From positions 1 through 41,644 of the forward strand of contig JADFHN010000032.1 in the NCBI GenBank assembly GCA_022567155.1: DNA of 41,644 nucleotides. The letters are read 5' to 3'. The notes beneath the pieces were generated by a model. The model was not told where the DNA came from. It was given only the letters and a program-made list of their open reading frames with translations, and made no database searches. Shown here in pieces: positions 33,262 to 41,644 of this stretch (position 1 is its first letter; every line of letters starts with the position of its first letter). Origin of the DNA: Bacteroidota bacterium (GTDB lineage Bacteria > Bacteroidota > Bacteroidia > Cytophagales > Cyclobacteriaceae). The translations under genes and the position numbers were made by a program.

Positions 33262-36144
33262 GTGAAACTTACTCGTATAGTTATTTTACTGTTTTTATGC
33301 ATCATCCTGACAAGAATGGATGCATTCTGCCAGGATGGAGATTATTTTCTTACCCATCATTTACCTTCTTCGGATCTTTTCGATAATGTGAATTTCAGCC
33401 TTGTTCAGGATCAGCATGGGATCCTTTGGATTGCCAACAGAAAGGGAGTTATTCAGTATGATGGCCAGACGTGGACACTTTTCCCGTCTCCTTCCGCAGT
33501 TTTTCAGCTTGTGGTTGCCAATGACAACACGGTGTATGCAGGCGGCAGGGATCTGATAGGTAAAATTTCGTGGAACGAAAAGCGCCAACTCGATTTTCAG
33601 ATTATCCGATTTGGACCGGATATCGACGATATTATTTCAGCAACCGGTTTTCACGATGATATTTTATTCCTTACCGAAAATCGTTTATATGTGTATTCCC
33701 CGGATTCCGATTCACTATCGATTCATTTAACAGATACAGGTCAGAAATTCAGGAACCTTTTTAGCTACCAAAACGAAATTCTGATCAACACACATGATGC
33801 CGGATTGCTTAAACTATCCGATAAATATCAGGATGTTGCCCATTTTGATGCATTTGATTCCATTGATTCGAATATTATCTGGATTGAAGAACGATCGGCT
33901 TCAAAAAGTGCCATACTTACTTCCGAAGGCGATATTTGGATAAACAGGGGTGATTCACTTACGCTACTGGCATTAGATGACAAGGATTATCTCGGGGGCT
34001 CGATTCCGATCAGATTGCTTTGGGTGAGTGACACCCTTTTCGCAGTTTCAACATTGTCAGGCGGTGTAGTGTTTGTCGATTCGTATTCGGAGAAAATTGA
34101 CGGCATTATAAACTACCATACTGGTTTACCCGACAACCAGGTTTATACCATTTTAACAGATAGCGATGAAGGGGTTTGGGTGGCGCATGATTATGGGTTT
34201 ACCCGCATTGCACCCCTCATATCGTTGCGAAATTATAGTAATATTCCCGGTATTGAAGGCAATATACTTTCAATCATTAAACAAGGAGATAACCTGTACG
34301 TAGGAACAAACCTTGGGGTTTACTATCTTGAAAAAGTAGAAGATTACCAGGAAACAGCATATTACATTCAAAGACAACCCCCCGATTCACAGAAAAAAGA
34401 AGTGATAAAAGGCGTTTCAAAATCCAATACCACTCAAATTTCCGATGCAACTGATCCGTCAGATCCCTCTGGTAAGCAGAAAAATAAAAAGGGTTTGTTT
34501 TCATTCTTAAAGAAAAACAATAAGAAAAACGAAAACGGGAAATCCGGAACGGACCAAACCGAAGCTGCTAACCGGACGGCAGATCAGGTAAAGCCAACAA
34601 CAGGTTCAAAAAAAGGTTCGGGAGGTATCTTTTCGAAATTATTCGGAGGGAAGCAAAATCGTGAAATTCCCAGAGTGGAATGGGAGAGGAGGATCAAACG
34701 GGAATTGCTTTCGATACGCTATGTATTTAAAAAGATTGAGGGAATCCCGGCTAAGACCGATCTGATGTTGTCTTTGAATGACCGGGTAATTGCCGGAAGT
34801 TTATCCGGCATTTACGAAATCAGGGATGACAACTCCCTGATAATATCAGAAGCTCCGGTTCGGCACCTTCTTTATTCTGAAAAAAATGATCTGTTGTTTG
34901 CGTCCACCTATGAAAACGAAATTCTGACATTCAAAAAGACTCAAAACGGATGGCTGGAAAACAATCTGCTTGAAGGACTTGAAGATGTTGTTTTTCAGAT
35001 TTCAGAATTCGGAAAAGATATCTGGCTGTGCGGAGCTGATTCACTTTACCGGATCGAAATTGAAAACGGCGAACTCACCGATGTTGACGTTTTTAAGATC
35101 AATAATCCTTATTTTGAGCGAACTTATGCCGTGCCACACGATGGCCGAATGATCTTTGTGAAATCATCCGGCTACTCCTATTATGATCCTGAAAACCGGG
35201 AAATAGTGGAGGATATAGAAATGAAAGTGCAATACGGCAATCCAGAGCAGATTTTCGTGAGCAATGATCATTCGTTATGGATTTTTAATGGAAGTACATG
35301 GCATATACTCGGCGCTACGTATGGTTCCGACGGTATGGAATTTCTGAATGCATTTGATAACATACGGCAACTCGCCTATTCAGATGAAGAAGATACGTAT
35401 TGGGTGGTCACACAAAACAATCAGATTTACGGGATCAGGCATCCTGACAAAGTGGATCTTTCGATGCGTCACGGGATTTATCTGAAAGAAATCAGAAGCG
35501 CTTCGGAAGTTTTATCTCCAACCTCAGACCTCAATATCCAGATGGAAAATAACTCGCTCAGCTTCCGGTTTGTTCAGCCAGATTATTCTGGATTAATGCA
35601 TATTGAGTACCGGTTTCGTCTTACAGGGTTATCGGAACAATGGTCGGAATGGTCATCTGATAACAATTTTATTACTTTCTCTTTTCTGCCACCAGGAGAA
35701 TATGCACTTGAATTTCACACACGAAATGTCTTCGGACGAACTAGTGCGATTGAGCCCATTACATTCCGGGTTATACCCCCGTACTGGAGGAGGCCCTGGT
35801 TTTACGCACTGGAAGTCCTGTTTTTTACGACACTCCTCGTCCTCTCGATCCGGCTGAACAGGTCCAATGTTCGCTACAGACTCATAAGCCGGTTACTTGC
35901 ATTCCTGACATTGATCCTTATTCTGGAGTTTGTGCAGACTATTGCAGAATATCAGCTCGGAAGCGACACTTCACCGGTTGTTGACTTTTTCATAAAGGTA
36001 AGTATTGCACTGCTCGTACTGCCGGTAGAGAGTTTACTGCGCAAAGCCATTTTAAAACCAAACGCCGGAGCGATAAAAGCTGTTGCAGAAAAGACGCTAT
36101 CAGCCCAGGAAAAATTAAAAACGGTCGGCAACAAGTCGGCCTGA
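33262..36144 (+). CDS. Beta-propeller and Y_Y_Y-domain membrane protein without output domain
   Basis: 960 residues from a GTG; a signal peptide (MKLTRIVILLFLCIILTRMD…) comes first. Two-component-regulator propeller repeats follow (DQHGILWIANRKGVIQYDGQ, SDEGVWVAHDYGFTRIAP). A Y_Y_Y domain ends the periplasmic part (IEYRFRLTGLSEQWSEW, FSFLPPGEYALEFHTRNVFG). Then come three membrane segments (about residues 847-927) and a short basic tail. In hybrid sensors a kinase or DNA-binding domain would follow; none is present. A roughly 95-residue lysine-rich, low-complexity insertion (about 379-473) splits the propeller. Presumably a signalling component that relies on a separate partner. Confidence 0.8.
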   Translation: MKLTRIVILLFLCIILTRMDAFCQDGDYFLTHHLPSSDLFDNVNFSLVQDQHGILWIANRKGVIQYDGQTWTLFPSPSAVFQLVVANDNTVYAGGRDLIGKISWNEKRQLDFQIIRFGPDIDDIISATGFHDDILFLTENRLYVYSPDSDSLSIHLTDTGQKFRNLFSYQNEILINTHDAGLLKLSDKYQDVAHFDAFDSIDSNIIWIEERSASKSAILTSEGDIWINRGDSLTLLALDDKDYLGGSIPIRLLWVSDTLFAVSTLSGGVVFVDSYSEKIDGIINYHTGLPDNQVYTILTDSDEGVWVAHDYGFTRIAPLISLRNYSNIPGIEGNILSIIKQGDNLYVGTNLGVYYLEKVEDYQETAYYIQRQPPDSQKKEVIKGVSKSNTTQISDATDPSDPSGKQKNKKGLFSFLKKNNKKNENGKSGTDQTEAANRTADQVKPTTGSKKGSGGIFSKLFGGKQNREIPRVEWERRIKRELLSIRYVFKKIEGIPAKTDLMLSLNDRVIAGSLSGIYEIRDDNSLIISEAPVRHLLYSEKNDLLFASTYENEILTFKKTQNGWLENNLLEGLEDVVFQISEFGKDIWLCGADSLYRIEIENGELTDVDVFKINNPYFERTYAVPHDGRMIFVKSSGYSYYDPENREIVEDIEMKVQYGNPEQIFVSNDHSLWIFNGSTWHILGATYGSDGMEFLNAFDNIRQLAYSDEEDTYWVVTQNNQIYGIRHPDKVDLSMRHGIYLKEIRSASEVLSPTSDLNIQMENNSLSFRFVQPDYSGLMHIEYRFRLTGLSEQWSEWSSDNNFITFSFLPPGEYALEFHTRNVFGRTSAIEPITFRVIPPYWRRPWFYALEVLFFTTLLVLSIRLNRSNVRYRLISRLLAFLTLILILEFVQTIAEYQLGSDTSPVVDFFIKVSIALLVLPVESLLRKAILKPNAGAIKAVAEKTLSAQEKLKTVGNKSA

Positions 36145-36194
36145 AACATTGATCAGACCGCTTTCCTGAATACTGTACCAGATTTCAGAGGCTA

Positions 36195-38351
36195 CTACTG
36201 ATCTGCACCTGGTTTTTCTGCATTTACCACAAATCCGCCACTGAATATGATTTCCACCCCGGTACATTTCCCTGATTCATCCATTTCAAATTTCAAATTA
36301 AAGGAACCATCAAGTGAAACGAAATTTTCTTTGTCCTTTGGGTAAATCACCTGATCTATCCTGAATTCAGGTATTTTAAAATATATCAATCCGTCGTCTT
36401 CGATTATATTAATTTTGACCGGGAACTGCTCAGGTTGATACAGTCCCATAATGTCTGACGATAAATCAACATTTTTATATAACGAACGAACAGACGGATA
36501 AAAATTATCAATAATATTTACATCAGCTATCCCGCTGTTGACTGTAATTCTTTCCATGTTTTTATAATCCGGTATTGTAATTTCCACTTTTTCGTTACCA
36601 TCATTCCATATTTCTGCGCTTTTGCTGATACGCATCGAGGAATCATTATTATAAAAAATCTCTACAAATACGGGAACAGGTTTATTACCAATATTGTTTA
36701 CAACAAGTTTCCCCTTTTCGTACGATTGAATGGCCACATCCGCAACTCCAAATTCGAAGAACCAGGGTTTCCAAATCCAACTTAAATCCTGTCCTGATAC
36801 GTTTTCAAACGTATAGAAGAAATCATACGGTGTGGGGGATTTTTTAGCCCATCTTCTTATGTATTCCTGGTAGCAGGTCTTAAAAAGTGCTTCGCCCAGG
36901 TGCTGATGTATGATGGCATATACCGTTGCCGGCAGCGAGTAGCTTGCATAACCATAATTCTGGCCGGTAAGAAATTGCGAAGAGGTGATAAGCGGCAGAT
37001 CAGCAATTGTTCCCATAGTTGCCCCGGGGTTTATGCCAGCGAAGACATTGGCTGGTTCATGATCGTCTTCAAAATACCGGTTTGTCACCAATGCTGTCAT
37101 ATACGTTGCCCATCCTTCATCCATCCATGCCCACCTGCGTTCATTAATCCTGACATACATGGGAAAATACATATGAAACATTTCATGAATGGTTACCCCG
37201 CGGCCAGGCCCGCCATTGTTAGCCATCATGGGGTATTCCATACCTCCGCCACCCTTAGCAATAAATGTGGTGAATGCTTCGTACGGATAAGGAACTCCGG
37301 GCATGTCCTCCGAAAAATACTGCATCGCTTTCTGCTGGATGGCGGTGTGCCCGATAAAACTATCTGCCGTATCCATTTCCATCGAATAAGCTGAACTGAT
37401 AAATACATTCCGGTCGCCGACAGGTTGTATCGCTGCATCCCACACATAATGGTCGCTCATAGCAAAGGCAAAATCTGAAACTTCTGCAGCTGTATAATGC
37501 CATGTGTTGATTTGTGTGCTAAATCCATTTTGGATGTCCTTTGACGTAACGATATGTACCACCTCCTGTGATGACTTAGCCCTGATAAATCGTTCATGAA
37601 TTTGGGAAGGAAGTACGTCGGCGGAATTGTTGAGTGTTCCTGTCGCCCACACAAGAAAGTTGTCCGGTACGGTTATTTTCACATCATAGTTTCCCAGGTT
37701 GTTATAAAACTCAGTTCGTAATGTGTAATTGAGTCTGTCCCAACCAAATAAATCGTCGTAAACGGCAATCTGTGGATACCAGTATGCAACGAAAAAGGAG
37801 GTGCTGTCATACGCACCTGTCCGGATTCTTGTGTGAACGGGAATTTTTTGTTTCCAGGAGACATTAAAAGTCAGGTTTTCACCTGATTTCAGGGGCTTAT
37901 CGAGGGTGAAACTAATATTTGTGCCGCTTTGATGTGTCATTTTCTGATTCGAAAGGTCGTATTCGACCCCGTTGATTTTAACACCGGCCAGTTCAACGCC
38001 ATCGTCAATATCTTTTGGGTTGATAGCCGATGCACGGGGATTTCCTTTTTTGTATACATCCCTGTACAAGCGCACGATCAGTGTGTTTAGTTCGTTTGGG
38101 CTGGAATTATGGTAAACAACCTCTTCTACACCTGATATCATTTTGTTTTCAGGGTCCACTTTTACCTGTATTTGATAATCTACCGTATTCTGCCAATAAT
38201 CGGGACCCGGCTTGCCATCGTAAGACCGGGTTCCGTTATCGTATGCCTGTTTAATCTCAGAAGGCATATAAAAACGCTTTTCTTGTCCGAAAACAGATCG
38301 TACGGATATCCCTGAAAGGGATAGTAAGGCTAATGCTATGGTTGTTTTCAT
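36195..38351 (-). CDS. Secreted M1-family metallopeptidase
   Basis: 718 residues from the ATG at 38351, chosen for the signal peptide MKTTIALALLSLSGISVRSV; the frame is open to 38402. The peptidase core has the exopeptidase-like motif GGGGMEYPMM (GxMEN variant) and zinc site HEMFH-x18-E (H389, H393, E412 in this numbering), with DEGWATYMTAL around the last ligand. The N-terminal beta-saddle domain precedes it (DYQIQVKVDPENKMISGVEE). Active in the periplasm or outside, it likely degrades peptides. The Asn of GAMEN is replaced by Tyr, typical of a Bacteroidota subgroup. Confidence 0.9.
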   Translation of the reverse strand: MKTTIALALLSLSGISVRSVFGQEKRFYMPSEIKQAYDNGTRSYDGKPGPDYWQNTVDYQIQVKVDPENKMISGVEEVVYHNSSPNELNTLIVRLYRDVYKKGNPRASAINPKDIDDGVELAGVKINGVEYDLSNQKMTHQSGTNISFTLDKPLKSGENLTFNVSWKQKIPVHTRIRTGAYDSTSFFVAYWYPQIAVYDDLFGWDRLNYTLRTEFYNNLGNYDVKITVPDNFLVWATGTLNNSADVLPSQIHERFIRAKSSQEVVHIVTSKDIQNGFSTQINTWHYTAAEVSDFAFAMSDHYVWDAAIQPVGDRNVFISSAYSMEMDTADSFIGHTAIQQKAMQYFSEDMPGVPYPYEAFTTFIAKGGGGMEYPMMANNGGPGRGVTIHEMFHMYFPMYVRINERRWAWMDEGWATYMTALVTNRYFEDDHEPANVFAGINPGATMGTIADLPLITSSQFLTGQNYGYASYSLPATVYAIIHQHLGEALFKTCYQEYIRRWAKKSPTPYDFFYTFENVSGQDLSWIWKPWFFEFGVADVAIQSYEKGKLVVNNIGNKPVPVFVEIFYNNDSSMRISKSAEIWNDGNEKVEITIPDYKNMERITVNSGIADVNIIDNFYPSVRSLYKNVDLSSDIMGLYQPEQFPVKINIIEDDGLIYFKIPEFRIDQVIYPKDKENFVSLDGSFNLKFEMDESGKCTGVEIIFSGGFVVNAEKPGADQ

Positions 38352-38758
38352 GATACTATTTTTTGTTTTTAAGTTACACTTTTCCCTGACAAAGTATTGC
38401 ATAGGCGTTTAATGTTACGTCTCTGATCGCAGCGTGTGGATGTTCATATCAAAACACATAATGCTGTGTGGATAAAAGTGAACGGGGCATTTTAATTTTT
38501 TAGCTTTTTTAACCATTAAGTTGTACCCAGGGTAAGGTGGTTAAACAAAATCAATTGCCAGCTGTTAATGCTTTTGACTCATTATAGGGTCGAAGCCGTA
38601 GCTATAGCCCTGATTTTTACTTTACCGGATTTTCACTTTGATCGTATGACTGCAAACACGATTTGTGGCATGAGTTGTTTTGCAGGCGAGCGTGAAATTC
38701 TTAAACGGACGTGCAAAGAATCAGATGAGGTTCATTAACAGATGTTTCACCTATCAAA
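38352..38758. other. Intergenic stretch between asd and the M1 peptidase
   Basis: This is the upstream region of the peptidase gene. I see no coding frame of note, no consensus -7 box and no strong hairpin. The bases at 38576-38612 are of mixed composition and show nothing identifiable. Confidence 0.5.
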
Positions 38759-39754
38759 TCAACTTACCAATCCTTTTTTAACGAGTGTTTCTGCTATCTG
38801 TACAGCATTTGTGGCGGCACCTTTTCTTAGATTATCTGCTACGATCCACATGTTCAGTGTATTCGGATGAGAATCATCACGTCGGATACGTCCTACAAAT
38901 ACATCATCTTTTCCCTTTGCATGCAGCGGCATCGGATATTCGTTTTGTTCGGGATTATCAATGACCGTAATGCCTTCTGCTTCTGAAAGAATTTCGAAAA
39001 TCCGCTCCATGTCAATTTCTTCATGGAATTCAGCATTCACCGATTCGGAGTGACCTCCCATTATAGGCAAACGAACCGCCGTTGCCGTGATGGCAATGGA
39101 ATCGTCATGGAGTATTTTATGTGTTTCATTGATCAATTTCATCTCTTCCTTCGTATATCCATTTTCTGTAAATACATCAATGTGCGGCAGTACATTCATG
39201 TCAATGGCATATGGATATACTCTGTTCACTGTTTCGCTGCAGTTGCGTTCGGCAAACAACTGATCTACCGCAGCTTTACCGGTGCCGGTAACTGACTGGT
39301 AAGTCGAAACCACAATGCGCTTAAGCCTGAACGCATCATGAAGTGGTGCCAGCGCCAGTACCATCTGTATGGTTGAGCAATTAGGATTTGCGATAATCAT
39401 GTCATCCGGACCAAGAATGGTGCCATTAATTTCAGGAACGATCAGCTTATGATCGGGATTCATCCTCCATGCCGATGAGTTGTCAATGACCACACATCCA
39501 ACTTTTGCAAATGCCGGTGCAAATTCTAATGATACAGATCCACCTGCCGAAAATATAGCGATGTCCGGCGCCATAGATATGGCCGTTTCCATTCCGATAA
39601 CATGATAAACCGTATTTCGGAATGTAACTTCAGTACCCACTGATTTTTCGGAAGCGACAGGAATAAATTGATCTACACGGATATTCCTTTCCCCGAGTAC
39701 CTTTACAATCACCTGACCCACCAGGCCTGTTACACCTACAACAGCTAATTTCAT
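38759..39754 (-). CDS. asd: Aspartate-semialdehyde dehydrogenase
   Basis: 331 residues. NADP-binding start MKLAVVGVTGLVGQVIVKVL, catalytic Cys126 in IIANPNCSTIQMVLALAPLH, the QSVTGTGKAAVDQL substrate motif, and the conserved GGHSESVNAEF with its His. It makes aspartate semialdehyde for lysine/diaminopimelate, threonine and methionine synthesis in the cytoplasm. It stands alone on the minus strand; the aspartokinase gene is not in the window. A -7 box is seen at 39771-39778. Confidence 0.95.
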   Translation of the reverse strand: MKLAVVGVTGLVGQVIVKVLGERNIRVDQFIPVASEKSVGTEVTFRNTVYHVIGMETAISMAPDIAIFSAGGSVSLEFAPAFAKVGCVVIDNSSAWRMNPDHKLIVPEINGTILGPDDMIIANPNCSTIQMVLALAPLHDAFRLKRIVVSTYQSVTGTGKAAVDQLFAERNCSETVNRVYPYAIDMNVLPHIDVFTENGYTKEEMKLINETHKILHDDSIAITATAVRLPIMGGHSESVNAEFHEEIDMERIFEILSEAEGITVIDNPEQNEYPMPLHAKGKDDVFVGRIRRDDSHPNTLNMWIVADNLRKGAATNAVQIAETLVKKGLVS

Positions 39755-39770
39755 TTTTCTCGGTTTTACG

Positions 39771-39778
39771 CAAAAATA
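39771..39778 (-). promoter_or_regulatory. -7 box for asd
   Basis: TATTTTTG on the minus strand (39778-39771) fits TAnnTTTG and lies 17-24 bases upstream of the ATG at 39754. The context CAAAAATAGAAA (plus strand) is shared with the TPR gene promoter. No -33 box at 17-23 bp. Confidence 0.4.
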
Positions 39779-39940
39779 GAAAAATTATTTATTGGTATAG
39801 AAGAATTTACAAAAAGAAGAAAGACGACAGTAATTTTTTGTAAAAATCCGTAAAACATTTAAATGGTGCTTTGAATATCCTTTTTGAAGTCAACCCTTGC
39901 CTGTATAAAATTACGCTTTCAAACATTGGATTTATAATCG

Positions 39941-39972
39941 AATGTTAGAATGCTAAAATGCTAAAATGAAAT
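39941..39972 (+). repeat. 8-bp tandem repeat array, left end of second S23-family element
   Basis: Units: AATGTTAG (39941), AATGCTAA (39949), AATGCTAA (39957), then AATGAAAT (39965) as a decayed unit. The array ends 12 bp before the four-helix-bundle gene, the same spacing scale as at 8020-8060. Reverse-complement-like units lie after the gene at 40378-40417. Confidence 0.85.
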
Positions 39973-39984
39973 TTAGAAGAACAG

Positions 39985-40370
39985 ATGAGCGAGAAAGAAA
40001 TTTTTATTGAAAAATTAAAGAATAGAACCAGGAAATTTGCAGTAGATATTATTATGCTTTGCAACTCATTGAAAACATGCAATGCATCATCTGTTATCAC
40101 ATATCAACTCGTAAAAGCTGCAACTTCATCTGGCGCTAACTATCGTCCCAATAACTATCGGGAGCTTGCAGAGCAAGGTACATATCTGAATTTTTTAGCA
40201 AAATATGTATTGTAGTAGAAGAAGCGGATGAATCAGAATATTGGTTAGAGATAATAGATGAAGCTAATTTATCTAATGACAGAGAAGAGTTGATAAGGCT
40301 CACAAAAGAATCAAATGAAATAACTAAAATTATGGCAAAAGCCAAAAATTCAACCTATGTGAATAAATAA
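39985..40370 (+). pseudogene. Frameshifted four-helix-bundle (S23/IVP family) gene
   Basis: The first frame runs from ATG 39985 (MSEKEIFIEKLKNRTRKFAV… LVKAATSSGANYR) to a stop at 40215. The family sequence resumes in another frame from 40164 (CRARYISEFFSKICIVVEEA, ESEYWLEIIDEANLSNDREE, …NSTYVNK) and ends at 40368-40370. Removing 17 bases (40147-40163) restores one frame of 122 residues, close to the 125-residue intact paralogue at 8071. The hallmark SSGANYR (helix 2) and EADESEYWLEI (helix 3) blocks identify the family. The gene is therefore an insertion-inactivated copy. Confidence 0.85.
40147..40163. repeat. 17-bp palindromic insertion disrupting the S23-family gene
   Basis: CCCAATAACTATCGGGA: the arms CCCAATA and TATCGGG pair with one mismatch. 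Excising it joins ANYR to ACRARYISEFF in frame. The half-site CTATCGGGA recurs at 23516-23524. It looks like a small REP-type palindrome. Confidence 0.65.
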
Positions 40371-40377
40371 ATGACAC

Positions 40378-40417
40378 TTAAGCATTTAAACATTCATGCA
40401 TTTACGCATTTAATCAA
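40378..40417 (+). repeat. 8-bp repeat array, right end of second S23-family element
   Basis: Units TTAAGCAT (40378), TTAAACAT (40386), TCATGCAT (40394), TTACGCAT (40402), TTAATCAA (40410). Against TTTAGCAT, the reverse complement of the left-hand unit ATGCTAAA, the first unit differs at one position and the others at two or three. The array begins 8 bp after the stop codon of the broken gene. Confidence 0.75.
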
Positions 40418-40441
40418 TAACACTTCAAAAAAGGATTTAAG

Positions 40442-41644
40442 ATGAATATGAAAAAGGTTATTTTTCAATTGGTATTAATGATTTATTCATTTACAGCCAG
40501 CGCCCAGATCATCCTGGATTTTAATGACAGTGTGTCTTTCAGTGAAAATAACTGGGCAGGTGATACGGCACTTTTTGTAATAGAAAATGATAACCTCCGG
40601 CTTGCAGCGCCTCCCGAAACCGGTTCAGCTTTTATATATATTCCAAGTGTTGCAATCAATAATGCCTTGTGGCAGTTTCAGGTGAGTTTTGATTTTAATC
40701 CTTCGTCAAATAACTATGCTCGTATATTTCTTGCAAGTTATAAGGATACACTATCGGCAAAAATGATGGGATATTATGTGCGTGTTGGCGGAACCGGAGA
40801 CAATGTAAGCCTTTTTTATACCGATGGAACAACCGATATCCTGCTCATTGACGGAACCGATGATTTGCTCAATACTTCCAGCGTATGGCTTGAGGTGAAA
40901 GCCACCCGCGATTCAACCGGCTACTGGAGTCTTTATTCAAGTATTGATACGCTGAATGATTTCACACTGGAAGGAACAGTCATTGATAATGCACTATTGT
41001 TCTCAGAGCTTGCAGGCTTTGATTGTCATTTTACTTCCACCCGTTCGGACAAATTCTACTTTGATTATTTGTATATAAGTGGTAATCCATATATGGACTA
41101 CGATGCGCCCGTACTCGATTCGATTACCGTACTGGATCAATCTAAAATCAGACTGCATTTCAATGAAGCAGTGGATTTTGAAACAACTCTTGCTGCAGTT
41201 TATGAAATTTTGTCTCCCTCCGAGAACGCAATAGAATCAATTTTCCAGAGCACGCAAGAACCGGAAAAGGTTACGCTCACATTTGCAAATGAATTCCTGA
41301 ACGGATATATGCACACCCTCCGGATAAGCGGTATTTTTGATATCTCTGGAAACAAAATGGCAGATACCCTTTCTCAGTTTCTTTATTTTCAACCTTCGGA
41401 AATCAGCTATCATGATGTTGTTATCAATGAAATATTACCTGATCCGAATCCTCCGGAAGATCTTCCTGAAATTGAATTTGTGGAATTGTGGAATACCGGA
41501 TCGGATCCTGTTAACCTCCATAACTGGATTTTGAAAGATTTGCGTACACTTGTATCGCTGGAAAATTTCATTCTGTTACCCGACTCATTTTTGTTGCTTA
41601 CATCGGCAGAAAATGTTCAATCCTTTGAGAAATATGGAACCGTT
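40442..41644 (+). CDS. Secreted lamin-tail-domain surface protein (5' part; cut by window end)
   Basis: 401 codons to the window edge from ATG 40442. A signal peptide (MNMKKVIFQLVLMIYSFTAS, cut near SAQ) is followed by a lectin/laminin-G-like beta-sandwich (about residues 25-215, ILDFNDSVSFSENNWAGD…). A bacterial Ig-like domain comes next (about 220-315, DAPVLDSITVLDQSKIRLHF). The start of a lamin-tail domain (DVVINEILPDPNPPEDLPEI, EFVELWNTGSDPVNL) closes the visible part. In Bacteroidota such proteins are large exported proteins, often with a type IX sorting tail; the C-terminus is outside the window. Confidence 0.85.
   Translation, partial: MNMKKVIFQLVLMIYSFTASAQIILDFNDSVSFSENNWAGDTALFVIENDNLRLAAPPETGSAFIYIPSVAINNALWQFQVSFDFNPSSNNYARIFLASYKDTLSAKMMGYYVRVGGTGDNVSLFYTDGTTDILLIDGTDDLLNTSSVWLEVKATRDSTGYWSLYSSIDTLNDFTLEGTVIDNALLFSELAGFDCHFTSTRSDKFYFDYLYISGNPYMDYDAPVLDSITVLDQSKIRLHFNEAVDFETTLAAVYEILSPSENAIESIFQSTQEPEKVTLTFANEFLNGYMHTLRISGIFDISGNKMADTLSQFLYFQPSEISYHDVVINEILPDPNPPEDLPEIEFVELWNTGSDPVNLHNWILKDLRTLVSLENFILLPDSFLLLTSAENVQSFEKYGTV

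Overview
The window is a chromosomal segment of a member of the Bacteroidota. The evidence is the conserved block HU - mutY - ssb - gldE - gldD, Bacteroidota-typical families (TonB energy transducer, plug-domain/MG2 surface protein, DUF4254 with a GT9 glycosyltransferase, DUF3127, lamin-tail protein, Y_Y_Y propeller protein), and several TAnnTTTG-type -7 promoter boxes. The order or family cannot be fixed from the sequence alone.

Layout. Positions 1-2000 are AT-rich. They hold the 5' end of a tonB gene (minus) and several very small or interrupted reading frames that look like decaying accessory genes. A large secreted MG2/TonB-plug protein (2010-4415, minus) follows. Next come a 17-bp copy of the 3' end of tRNA-Ser, a nested inverted-repeat element and the tRNA-Ser(CGA) itself (4919-5006). 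Positions 5147-11548 form a fatty-acid beta-oxidation operon of the Bacillus fadNAE type, led by a MarR regulator: marR, fadN-like, fadA, fadE. A small four-helix-bundle (S23/IVP family) gene element is lodged between fadN and fadA. A double-hairpin REPIN-like repeat follows the operon. Positions 11951-16595 carry a DUF4254/GT9 pair, a DUF427 gene, a strong terminator and an OpuC-like ABC importer whose permease is fused to a circularly permuted substrate-binding domain.

Positions 16605-21979 are all minus: ROK kinase, SAM methyltransferase, TPR protein, ArsM-like arsenite methyltransferase and a DUF3179 lipoprotein. A tail-to-tail overlapping histidine kinase/response regulator pair and several small proteins follow (22119-24779). 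Positions 24872-33190 are the conserved core: RNase G, a 30-residue basic AURKAIP1/COX24-like protein, HU, mutY, ssb, gldE, gldD, recG. After these come a propeller/Y_Y_Y membrane protein lacking an output domain, an M1-type metallopeptidase and asd. A second S23-family gene follows (39985-40370), broken by a 17-bp palindromic insertion. The window ends inside a lamin-tail-domain surface protein.

The most interesting pattern is shared by the two S23-family genes, about 32 kb apart. Each is directly preceded by a tandem array of a 7- or 8-bp unit and followed by reverse-complement copies of that unit. The unit sequence differs between loci but the architecture is the same. This resembles a compact element whose ends can pair, as in the rRNA intervening sequences that encode the same protein family, yet here the elements sit between protein-coding genes. 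The second strong observation is the swapped order of the two halves of the substrate-binding domain in the ABC permease fusion.
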